Of a stretch of 7,479 nucleotides of DNA, positions 1-5,788 are shown in pieces. A program made the position numbers and the translations under genes. The notes beneath the pieces are model-generated. The model was not told the DNA's origin, made no database searches, and saw only the letters and a program-made list of their open reading frames with translations. How positions within the stretch are numbered: the stretch's first letter is position 1; every line of letters begins with the position of its first letter. Source of the DNA: Oscillospiraceae bacterium (GTDB taxonomy: Bacteria; Bacillota; Clostridia; Oscillospirales; Oscillospiraceae); NCBI GenBank assembly GCA_017399325.1, contig JAFQDY010000180.1, forward strand, positions 1 through 7,479, read 5' to 3'.

Positions 1-201
1 CATCAGACGGCCTGCCACCTTGACGATCTTGCCCTCGTAGGCTTCGTAATCGCCCTTGACGGTGGCGGAATCCGCGTTGAAATCAAACTTGGTTTGCACA
101 AAAGGGTTACGGCCTTCGGCCTGCAGCGCCGCCAACTTATCCCGGCGGATCTGGGCCTGCTCAGATACAGGCAGTTCTGCCTGCGGTACAAAGTTCGCCA
201 T
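1..201 (-). CDS. lysS: Lysyl-tRNA synthetase, class II, N-terminal fragment (cut by left edge)
   Basis: Only the first 67 codons are in the window; the gene continues past base 1. The reading frame from the ATG at 201 is open to the edge. It contains EQAQIRRDKLAALQAEGRNPF, split here as EQAQIRRDKLAALQ then AEGRNPF (residues about 14-34), which matches the conserved N-terminal helix of bacterial LysS. It ends in KVAGRLM (about 61-67), the first strand of the OB-fold anticodon-binding domain. The enzyme would charge tRNA-Lys with lysine in the cytoplasm; the catalytic domain lies outside the window. The start lies three bases after the greA stop. A GAGGG Shine-Dalgarno (209-213) sits inside the end of greA, seven bases upstream of the ATG, so translation is probably coupled to greA. 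The greA-lysS adjacency is common in Firmicutes. Confidence 0.93.
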   Translation of the reverse strand, partial: MANFVPQAELPVSEQAQIRRDKLAALQAEGRNPFVQTKFDFNADSATVKGDYEAYEGKIVKVAGRLM

Positions 202-204
202 ACC

Positions 205-681
205 TTAACCCTCGCGTACGATGTCCACGACCTTCATGGTGTAAGAACCGGAGGGGGCATTCACATTGAAGGTGTCACCGATGGCCTTGCCCACAACGGC
301 GCGGCCGAAGGGAGAATCGTCGGACAGTTTATATTCCATAGGGTTGGCTTCCTGAGAGCCGGTGATCTTGTAAGAGATCTTCTCGCCCTTTTCATTCTCA
401 ACGGTAACGGTGCAGCCCAAGCCAACAAGGCCGGAGGCTTCGTTCTCGTCTTCGATGATCACTGCGTGGGACAGAACATCCTCGATCTCGGCGATACGGC
501 CGTAGAGTTTTGCCTGCTCGTTTTTCGCAGCATCGTATTCGGAGTTTTCGGACAAGTCGCCGTAGGAGCGTGCTTCCGCGATCATAGCAGCGATCTCGCG
601 CTCACGGGTCGTTTTCAAATAATTCAGTTCCTTTTCCAGGTCAGCAAGACGCAAACTGGTAATCTTAAATTCCTTAGCCAT
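205..681 (-). CDS. greA: Transcription elongation factor GreA
   Basis: GreA binds the secondary channel of RNA polymerase and stimulates cleavage of backtracked RNA, rescuing stalled complexes. The predicted protein has 158 residues, the usual family length. Residues about 1-75 form the N-terminal antiparallel coiled coil. The tip motif GDLSEN (41-46) carries the acidic pair D42 and E45 that coordinate the second catalytic magnesium in the polymerase active site. The C-terminal FKBP-like domain (about 80-158) contains the hallmark SPFGRAVVGK (123-132) and ends in a VVDI strand. The ATG at 681 is supported by AGAAAGGA (690-697), eight bases upstream. A strong promoter lies directly upstream, so the gene is expressed independently of the wall operon, although no convincing terminator separates it from the S41 gene. 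lysS follows after three bases. Confidence 0.97.
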   Translation of the reverse strand: MAKEFKITSLRLADLEKELNYLKTTREREIAAMIAEARSYGDLSENSEYDAAKNEQAKLYGRIAEIEDVLSHAVIIEDENEASGLVGLGCTVTVENEKGEKISYKITGSQEANPMEYKLSDDSPFGRAVVGKAIGDTFNVNAPSGSYTMKVVDIVREG

Positions 682-723
682 ACATAAAATCCTTTCTTAC
701 ATGAATGGTTCTATAACTTAAAC

Positions 724-752
724 ATTATAGGAGAAAAAATCTTCCAAGTCAA
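724..752 (-). promoter_or_regulatory. Sigma-A-type promoter for greA-lysS
   Basis: On the minus strand there is TTGACT (752-747), a 17-bp spacer and a perfect TATAAT (729-724). This is close to the housekeeping consensus. The predicted start of transcription is near 716-717, giving a leader of about 35 bases before the greA ATG. The -35 box begins only about 25 bp after the S41 stop codon. The spacer carries a six-base T run on the minus strand. Confidence 0.85.
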
Positions 753-776
753 GGTTTTTTCACCTTTTTGCGTATA

Positions 777-1940
777 TTATTCCGCTGTTTTGTTGAGAGC
801 CTCTATTGCCGCTTGGATTTGGGGGTCTTCCGTCACGGAAATGGTCTGGGAAGCGATCTGCGCGGCGGTCTGTTCGTCCACTTCCACTTCTGCATCGGGT
901 GTCAGGCCGCCGACCTCGGTCAGGTTCACGCCCTTGGGGGTGAAATACTTGCCGCAGGACAGATTCACTGCCGAGCCGTCATACAGGTCGATGGTGTACT
1001 GGTAATAGCCTTTACCCACGGTCTGCTGGCCCACCACGATGGCCCAATCGTACTCTCTTAACGCTGCGGCAAAGAACTCCGCCGCAGAGTAACTGTCCCC
1101 GTTGACAAGCACCGCTACAGGCACTTCCAGGCAGTCTTTATCGGAATCGATCTGACTTGCTTTTCCGGTGTTGTCTTCCTGCCGGAACAAAACGCCCTCG
1201 GGTAGCAGGTAATCCAGCACTTTTGTCATTTCTTTCACATAGCCGCCGGGGTTATTGCGCACATCAAAGATCAGTTTGGTCGCTCCCTGCTCCAGCAAGT
1301 CCTTTACGGCCGCAATGGTTTCGGATGCGCAGTTGGTGTTGAAATTTTCAATGCGGACAAGGCCGATCCCGCCGTCCAGCATCTGTCCTCTGGCGACCGC
1401 CAGTTGGATCCGTTTTCTTTGGAGGGTGAATTCCAGTTCCTCTTCATTCCGAAGCACCGTGACGGGCACATTTGTGCCCTCTTCGCCCCGGACGATTGTT
1501 CTGATATCTGTGGTTGTCTTTTCCGCCACAGGCTGTCCATCCACCGCGATCAAAATATCGCCGGGCAGCACGCCCTGTTCGTGGGCAGAGCCACCGGGAG
1601 TCACTTCCGTAATATCAAAACCGGCAGCATCTTCCCGTTTGATAATGGTAATGCCCACGCCCACATAGGAATTGTCCTTATTGTCCTGATAAGCGGCATA
1701 GTCCTCAGCGGAAATGTAGTAACTCCAACGGTCGCCCAAGGCATCCACCATGGCTTCCGCGGCCGCATCCCGGGCCTGCTCCATATCCGCCTGTCCCACA
1801 AAATTATTTTTTATCACATTTTCCAGTTCCGTCAGTTTGGAGTACTCGCCACCCCAAAGCATAAGGGCAATAAAAGCAGAGACCGCCGCCACAAGCACAT
1901 AGGACAACCCTCGCAAGACAAATTTTCGAAAAAAGCGCAT
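777..1940 (-). CDS. S41 family carboxyl-terminal processing protease (CtpA type), membrane-anchored
   Basis: A 387-residue serine protease of the CtpA/Prc family, which degrades or trims proteins from exposed C-termini outside the membrane. Residues 1-30 are a basic stretch followed by one hydrophobic segment (about 11-30), a signal anchor with no clear cleavage site. A PDZ domain spans about 92-178. The catalytic core contains the substrate-pocket motif DVRNNPGG (226-233). It also has nucleophile S285 in DSYSAAEFF and general base K310 in TVGKG; their 25-residue separation equals that of E. coli Tsp S430/K455, so the dyad is intact. The ATG at 1940 has GAGGTGA (1948-1954) seven bases upstream. 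It is the last gene of the ftsEX-M23 operon, and a hairpin precedes it. Its substrate is unknown; the two M23 hydrolases encoded just upstream are natural candidates (inference). Confidence 0.93.
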   Translation of the reverse strand: MRFFRKFVLRGLSYVLVAAVSAFIALMLWGGEYSKLTELENVIKNNFVGQADMEQARDAAAEAMVDALGDRWSYYISAEDYAAYQDNKDNSYVGVGITIIKREDAAGFDITEVTPGGSAHEQGVLPGDILIAVDGQPVAEKTTTDIRTIVRGEEGTNVPVTVLRNEEELEFTLQRKRIQLAVARGQMLDGGIGLVRIENFNTNCASETIAAVKDLLEQGATKLIFDVRNNPGGYVKEMTKVLDYLLPEGVLFRQEDNTGKASQIDSDKDCLEVPVAVLVNGDSYSAAEFFAAALREYDWAIVVGQQTVGKGYYQYTIDLYDGSAVNLSCGKYFTPKGVNLTEVGGLTPDAEVEVDEQTAAQIASQTISVTEDPQIQAAIEALNKTAE

Positions 1941-1969
1941 TTTGATTTCACCTCAGTGATAGGAAAATT

Positions 1970-1996
1970 TCCCACAGCCGTTTTCAGGCTGTGGGA
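1970..1996 (-). terminator. Perfect hairpin between second M23 gene and S41 gene; weak terminator or attenuator
   Basis: The arms 1970-1979 and 1987-1996 form a perfect 10-bp stem around a seven-base loop, starting about ten bases after the M23 stop codon. On the transcribed (minus) strand it is followed by AATTTTCC, so the U-tract is short and interrupted. It could be a partial terminator that lowers S41 expression relative to the upstream genes, or an RNA-stability structure. The S41 Shine-Dalgarno lies about 15 bases further on and is not inside the stem. Confidence 0.5.
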
Positions 1997-2006
1997 GTAT
2001 TATGTA

Positions 2007-2753
2007 TTAGCCGTAAATATCCACAAATTTGGCGGGATTTACAGTTTTGTCGTTATGATACACTTCGAAGTGCAGATGGGCGCCGGTTGTCACACCGGTG
2101 TCGCCGCAATAGCCGATGACCTGACCGGCAAATACGAACTGACCAACTTCCACAATGTACTTGGACATATGCAGGTAAGAAGAACCGTAGCCGTCCAGAT
2201 GGTCGATGGTTACAAAGTTGCCCGCCTGATCCTGATACTCGGCCTTTGTTACTGTGCCGCTGCGGGAGGCAACGATGGGCGTTCCACTGGGAGCTGCCAG
2301 GTCAATGCCAGAGTGGAACAACGTTTCGCCGGATACCGGATGGGTCCGGGTGCCGTAAGGGCTGGACACATTCTGAAAGCGTATGGGGACGATCCATCTT
2401 TGGTTTTCCAGGTCTTTCGCCTCTTCGATATCGGTTTGCAACTGTTCCAGTTTTTCCTCTACCTCGGCTTCTTTTTTGACCGCTTCGTCCAGCGCCGTCT
2501 GGGCATTTTGCTGGATGGCGGCAACCTGATCCAGCAGTTCCTGGGCCTTGGCATTGGCGGCGTTTAACTTGTCTGTGGCTGCCTCGATCTGGGACATTTT
2601 TACGATGCGGGCGGTCATTACGCCGAAAACCGCCGCTGCACCCACAAGGGCGACCAGCAGGTAGGTCAGACCTTTTACCAGATATTCTTTCCAGTTTTTA
2701 CTTAAATTCCACTTCAATTTCCTGAAGAAATTCCCTTCGCGGACTTTTAGCAT
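2007..2753 (-). CDS. M23 family peptidoglycan endopeptidase, membrane-anchored, short coiled coil
   Basis: A 248-residue LytM-type zinc endopeptidase expected to cut peptide cross-bridges or stems in peptidoglycan. A basic cytoplasmic head (1-27) is followed by one membrane segment (about 28-48) with no signal peptidase site. Next come an alanine/glutamate-rich coiled coil (about 50-116) and the M23 domain (120-248). The zinc ligands are complete: H147 and D151 in FHSGIDLAAP, and H228 in AHLHFE. Catalytic histidines H195 (SSYLHMSK) and H226 are also present, so the enzyme should be active. The ATG at 2753 follows GAGGTGA (2758-2764) by four bases. Its catalytic domain aligns without gaps to that of the preceding gene (about 73 of 128 identical by hand), indicating tandem duplication. 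It lacks the PcsB/CwlO-type coil, so direct control by FtsX is doubtful. Confidence 0.93.
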   Translation of the reverse strand: MLKVREGNFFRKLKWNLSKNWKEYLVKGLTYLLVALVGAAAVFGVMTARIVKMSQIEAATDKLNAANAKAQELLDQVAAIQQNAQTALDEAVKKEAEVEEKLEQLQTDIEEAKDLENQRWIVPIRFQNVSSPYGTRTHPVSGETLFHSGIDLAAPSGTPIVASRSGTVTKAEYQDQAGNFVTIDHLDGYGSSYLHMSKYIVEVGQFVFAGQVIGYCGDTGVTTGAHLHFEVYHNDKTVNPAKFVDIYG

Positions 2754-2775
2754 GTCTTCACCTCAATGTTTTGGA

Positions 2776-2800
2776 CCGCCCGCTTTCAAAAAGCGGGCGG
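2776..2800 (-). other. Perfect 10-bp G+C-rich hairpin between the two M23 genes
   Basis: The arms 2776-2785 and 2791-2800 pair perfectly around a five-base loop, beginning six bases after the stop codon of the coiled-coil M23 gene. On the minus strand the stem is followed by TCCAAAAC, with no U-tract, so a standard intrinsic terminator is unlikely. The next Shine-Dalgarno begins about a dozen bases further. A role in mRNA 3'-end protection, processing or reduced downstream expression is possible but unproven. Confidence 0.6.
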
Positions 2801-2806
2801 ATAATA

Positions 2807-4042
2807 TCAATAGAAATTCAGATAGTTTGCGGGGTTCACGGACGAACCGTTCTTGTAAATGCCAAAGTGCAGATGGTAGCCGGTGGAAGTACCGGTGGAA
2901 CCGCAATAGCCGATCACCTGTCCTGCCACCACATACTGGCCGGCAGAAACTATGTAATGGGTCATATGCATATAGACAGATGCCAATCCGTCCATATGGT
3001 TGATGGTTACATTGTAACCGGCATCAGATGCATAACTTGCGTTGGTAACCACACCGCTGCGGGCGGCATAGATCTCTCTGCCCTTGGGCGCTGCCAGGTC
3101 GATGCCGTGGTGCATACGCCGTGTGCCGTAAACCGGGTGGATACGGTAGCCGTAACCGCTGGTTACCATATCGTAGCGAATGGGCATCACCCAACTGCCG
3201 CTGCTGACTGTACCGCCACCCTGCTGGGCCAACCATTCCTGGTATTCCCGCTCCTTGGCTGCATCGTATTCGTATTCCAGTTTGCTTAAGGTAGCCTTGG
3301 CTTCGCTTTCTTTTTCCTCGTGTTCATCGATCAGTTTCTGATACTTATCGCCGGTGGCAATCAGTTCTTTCAGAAGTTTATCTGTTTCCGCACGGGATTC
3401 TTCCAATTTCTTGTTGGCGGCTTCCAGTTCCACCTTGCTTTCTTCCAAAGCGCGCTTTTCTTCTTCCAGACCGGCTTTGGCTTCCTCAACTACCTTTGCT
3501 GCGTCGTTGAGTTCCTTCAAACGGCGCTGGTCAGCGGCAGCGATCTCCTGGATCATACTCACCCGGTCCAGCAGATCAGAAAAATCGCTGGCTTTGAACA
3601 GAACCGACCAGTAAGAAATGTTGCCGTCTTCTTCCATAGCGCGGATACGCTCTTTGTACTTATCGCTCAATTCTTTCCAGCGGGCAGTTGCCTCGTCCAG
3701 TTCCGCCTGCTTGTCAGCGATCAGGTTGCCGTAAGCAACGATCTGATCGTTGATGTTTTGGGTCTGCTCGTGGAGCAATGCCACTTGCTGGTCGATCACA
3801 TTTTTCTGCGCGATGATATCTTTCATCTCGCTTAAATTGCTGGAGAGTTTACCTTCCAGTTTGGCGATCTCTTTTTCAATTTCTTTTTTATCAGATTTCA
3901 GCGAGTCGATCTCCTGCTTGATTTCGCTGGATGACTTTTCTGCGCTTGCGTAGGTGGGCAGAATGCCGGCAATGATACCAAAGATCATCAGCGCCGCCAA
4001 AAGGCCCGCCACGATACTGATCAACAGTTTTCTCTTATCCAT
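2807..4042 (-). CDS. Secreted coiled-coil M23 endopeptidase, probable FtsEX-controlled murein hydrolase (EnvC/CwlO/PcsB-like)
   Basis: A 411-residue exported hydrolase. The N-terminus has a basic start, a hydrophobic core (about 6-29) and a signal peptidase I-like ASA site (32-34). Residues about 35-270 form a long, charged coiled coil. It is interrupted around 143-172 by SYWSVLFKASDFSDLLDR and following residues, the signature of the PcsB/CwlO N-terminal coil, the part that contacts FtsX in known systems. A short GGG linker leads to the M23 domain (about 284-411). The zinc ligands H311 and D315 (HHGID) and H392 (YHLHFG) are present, with H359 and H390 as catalytic histidines, so the active site is intact, unlike E. 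coli EnvC. The ATG at 4042 has GGGAGG (4047-4052) four bases upstream, and ftsX ends 17 bases before it. The position directly after ftsEX supports the role as cognate effector. Envelope anchoring other than through FtsX is not seen. Confidence 0.93.
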   Translation of the reverse strand: MDKRKLLISIVAGLLAALMIFGIIAGILPTYASAEKSSSEIKQEIDSLKSDKKEIEKEIAKLEGKLSSNLSEMKDIIAQKNVIDQQVALLHEQTQNINDQIVAYGNLIADKQAELDEATARWKELSDKYKERIRAMEEDGNISYWSVLFKASDFSDLLDRVSMIQEIAAADQRRLKELNDAAKVVEEAKAGLEEEKRALEESKVELEAANKKLEESRAETDKLLKELIATGDKYQKLIDEHEEKESEAKATLSKLEYEYDAAKEREYQEWLAQQGGGTVSSGSWVMPIRYDMVTSGYGYRIHPVYGTRRMHHGIDLAAPKGREIYAARSGVVTNASYASDAGYNVTINHMDGLASVYMHMTHYIVSAGQYVVAGQVIGYCGSTGTSTGYHLHFGIYKNGSSVNPANYLNFY

Positions 4043-4059
4043 AGGTCCTCCCTATTTGC

Positions 4060-4947
4060 TTAAACATCCATGAATTTCCGAATGGAGGTCCAGCTGCCTA
4101 CAACGCCTACAAACAGGCCCGCGGCCACAAACGTTGCCACCATAGGTGCCAACAACTGGGTAAAGGGAACAAAACTGAACAGTTTCAGCGTATCCACTTC
4201 CGCCAGCCGTTTGACCAGCAGGTTATACATACCCCACTCTAAGAAGAACGAGATGATCGCGCCCACCATACCCAAAACAAAGCCTTCCACCACGAAAGGC
4301 AACCGGATAAAGCCGTTGGTGGCGCCCACCATTTTCATAATGGAGATCTCGTCCTTCCGGTCGTACATAGCCAGTTTGACGGTGTTGGAAATGATCAAAA
4401 GACTCACCACCAGCAGAATGCCGATGACCGCCACCGAGGCGATATGCAGGACATTTTGGATGGTGATAAAACCTTCTGCCATTTCAAAGGACGCATTGAC
4501 CTTCACGATGCCGGGAATGGCCTCGATCTGGGCAACTGTCTGCGCCATCAGTTCGTTGTCTTCCAGCACCACCACAAATCTATGGCGGAAATCAGTGGCA
4601 GTCAGGCCGCCGAAAGCGGTATCGCCCTCGTGGTCTGCCACGAATTCTTCCAGAGCGACCTCACGGGATCTGAACTCCGCTTTATAAACATTTTCCAGAA
4701 TATTGATCTTCGTGCCGATGCTTCTGGCTTCCGCGTCAGACAGTTCGCTGTCCACATAAGCCAAGATCTCGTTTGTCTTGTTCAGGTCTTCTACCAAAAT
4801 GTTTACATTGTAAACCAGGCAGGAGAAACTGCCCACGATCAGAAGACAGGCCACCGTAACCACAACGGCGGCAACGGACATAAAACCGTGGAGGAAAATG
4901 CCACGGATGCCCTCTTTAATCAAATAACCAAGATTCGTCACTTTCAT
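4060..4947 (-). CDS. ftsX: Cell division protein FtsX (ABC transporter-like permease)
   Basis: FtsX is the membrane partner of FtsE. It does not transport a substrate but relays ATP-driven movement to a peptidoglycan hydrolase outside the cell. The 295 residues show the family layout: a cytoplasmic N-terminus, TM1 (about 22-46), a large extracellular domain (about 47-165), and TM2 (about 168-190). A cytoplasmic loop with the diagnostic EISIMKMVGATNGFIRLPF (200-218) follows, then TM3 (about 216-240) and TM4 (about 264-286). The ATG at 4947 overlaps the ftsE stop in an ATGA (4944-4947), the classic sign of translational coupling and fixed subunit stoichiometry. No strong Shine-Dalgarno is seen before it, consistent with coupling. 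The next gene, 17 bases on, encodes the probable effector. No missing elements were seen. Confidence 0.97.
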   Translation of the reverse strand: MKVTNLGYLIKEGIRGIFLHGFMSVAAVVVTVACLLIVGSFSCLVYNVNILVEDLNKTNEILAYVDSELSDAEARSIGTKINILENVYKAEFRSREVALEEFVADHEGDTAFGGLTATDFRHRFVVVLEDNELMAQTVAQIEAIPGIVKVNASFEMAEGFITIQNVLHIASVAVIGILLVVSLLIISNTVKLAMYDRKDEISIMKMVGATNGFIRLPFVVEGFVLGMVGAIISFFLEWGMYNLLVKRLAEVDTLKLFSFVPFTQLLAPMVATFVAAGLFVGVVGSWTSIRKFMDV

Positions 4948-5624
4948 GCTCTATAGTACCCATCCATTCCGTCATGGACCACCAAACCCTCGTTGATGGC
5001 GATGACTCGCTTTCCAAAACGCTCCACCAGATCCCGTTCGTGGGTAACCACAAGCATGGTCGTTCCCAGGTTGTTGATCTCCTGCAGCAGATTCATGATC
5101 TCCAAAGATCTTGCAGGGTCAAGGTTGCCGGTAGGTTCGTCGGCAATGATGGTGGAAGGGTTGTTCACCAGCGCTCTTGCAATGGCCAGACGCTGCTGCT
5201 CACCGCCGGACAGTTCCGTGGGGTGGCGGCGACTCTTGTTCTCCAAGCCAACCAAATTCAAAATGTAAGGCACCCGGTCCCGGATCTCCTGCTCTCTTGC
5301 GCCGATGGCACGCATAGCGAAAGCCAGATTCTCATAGACCGTTTTTGTTTCGATCAGACGGAAGTCCTGAAACACAACGCCGACGGTACGCCGTAAGTAG
5401 GGAATCTCGCGCTCGCGGATCCGCTCCAGAGAATAACCGTTCACATGGACTGTGCCGGAAGTGGGCTTCAATTCACCTGTGATCAGTTTGATGATGGTGG
5501 ACTTGCCGGAACCGGAAGGTCCAACCAAAAATGCAAAATCACCGTCTTCGATCTGCATGGTAATGCCACGCAGGGCGTGGGTTCCCACGGTGTAAGACTT
5601 TGTTACATTAGAAAATTCAATCAT
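4944..5624 (-). CDS. ftsE: Cell division ATP-binding protein FtsE
   Basis: The cytoplasmic ABC ATPase of the FtsEX complex, 226 residues as usual for the family. All nucleotide-binding motifs are intact: Walker A GPSGSGKST (35-43), Q-loop Q86, signature LSGGEQQR (138-145), Walker B IIADEP (159-164), D-loop GNLD (166-169) and H-loop H195. The segment around VVFQDFRL (83-90) is typical of FtsE. The ATG at 5624 gives the canonical MIEFSNVTKSY start. The Shine-Dalgarno is weak (GGGG at 5634-5637, nine bases away) and the predicted leader is only about 26 bases. This is the first gene of the wall operon, directly downstream of a near-consensus promoter overlapped by a WalR-type box. ATP hydrolysis would drive activation of the downstream coiled-coil M23 hydrolase through FtsX. 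Confidence 0.98.
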   Translation of the reverse strand: MIEFSNVTKSYTVGTHALRGITMQIEDGDFAFLVGPSGSGKSTIIKLITGELKPTSGTVHVNGYSLERIREREIPYLRRTVGVVFQDFRLIETKTVYENLAFAMRAIGAREQEIRDRVPYILNLVGLENKSRRHPTELSGGEQQRLAIARALVNNPSTIIADEPTGNLDPARSLEIMNLLQEINNLGTTMLVVTHERDLVERFGKRVIAINEGLVVHDGMDGYYRA

Positions 5625-5647
5625 ATATGTTTACCCCATCTTATCAA

Positions 5648-5664
5648 TGTAACCAAATTGTAAC
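5648..5664 (+). promoter_or_regulatory. Candidate WalR (YycF) box over the ftsEX promoter
   Basis: The plus strand reads TGTAAC (5648-5653), five bases, TGTAAC (5659-5664). This matches both halves of the known WalR consensus TGTWAH-N5-TGTWAH exactly. A third imperfect half-site, TGTAAG, lies at 5669-5674 after a four-base gap. The second half-site overlaps the -10 box (5657-5662), and the box points opposite to ftsE transcription. Overlap with the -10 suggests repression rather than activation, but direction of control is inference. WalRK controls wall hydrolase genes such as cwlO and pcsB in other Firmicutes, so the location fits. Confidence 0.6.
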
Positions 5665-5685
5665 ACATTGTAAGGTCTTTGTCAA
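5657..5685 (-). promoter_or_regulatory. Sigma-A-type promoter of the ftsEX-M23-M23-S41 operon
   Basis: On the minus strand there is a perfect TTGACA (5685-5680), a 17-bp spacer and TACAAT (5662-5657). A TG one base upstream of the -10 adds an extended -10 element. Transcription should start near 5650, leaving a leader of about 26 bases before the ftsE ATG. The -35 lies about 14 bp downstream of the terminator U-tract of the preceding regulator gene. Confidence 0.87.
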
Positions 5686-5698
5686 TCAAAGGCCCTTG

Positions 5699-5748
5699 AA
5701 AAATACTGGAAACGCGGGAAACAGCACCGGGTGTTTTATCTCCCAGTA
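5699..5748 (-). terminator. Probable intrinsic terminator of the CdaR-type regulator gene
   Basis: On the minus strand TACTGG (5748-5743) pairs with CCAGTA (5709-5704) and is followed immediately by TTTTT (5703-5699). The 33-base interior contains further pairing potential (AAACA with TGTTT, CAC with GTG). The long, imperfect stem is unusual, but the placement of the U-tract and the new promoter just beyond support termination here. Confidence 0.6.
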
Positions 5749-5757
5749 CGGACTTTC

Positions 5758-5778
5758 AGCCGCACGGTCTGTGCGGCT
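5758..5778 (-). other. Perfect 8-bp hairpin just after the CdaR-type gene
   Basis: The arms 5758-5765 and 5771-5778 are G+C-rich and perfectly complementary around a five-base loop, starting ten bases after the stop codon. On the minus strand the following bases are GAAAGTCC, so there is no U-tract. It may act with the terminator at 5699-5748 or protect the mRNA 3' end. Confidence 0.55.
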
Positions 5779-5788
5779 TAAAAGCGTT

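Noticed and set aside
3..191. A 62-codon minus-strand frame at the left edge
   Set aside because: It is out of frame with the lysS N-terminus, which is open from 201 to the edge and has clear family motifs.
674..685. Tiny minus-strand ORF (ATG TAT GGC TAA) overlapping the greA start
   Set aside because: Three codons are expected by chance. The greA ATG has better Shine-Dalgarno spacing, so a regulatory leader peptide cannot be supported.
751..766. AAGGT/ACCTT stem as a terminator for the S41 gene
   Set aside because: The stem is only 5 bp and A+T-rich, and on the minus strand it is followed by GACTTGG, which is part of the greA promoter rather than a U-tract.
1404..2567. Long plus-strand open frame of 387 codons opposite the S41 and M23 genes
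   Set aside because: It runs antisense through two confirmed genes and their intergenic hairpin, has no family motif, and is explained by the codon pattern of the minus-strand genes.
5603..5609. Extra TTACATT element inside the start of ftsE as a further WalR half-site
   Set aside because: It is a single half-site in coding sequence with no partner at N5 spacing, so chance is the simpler explanation.
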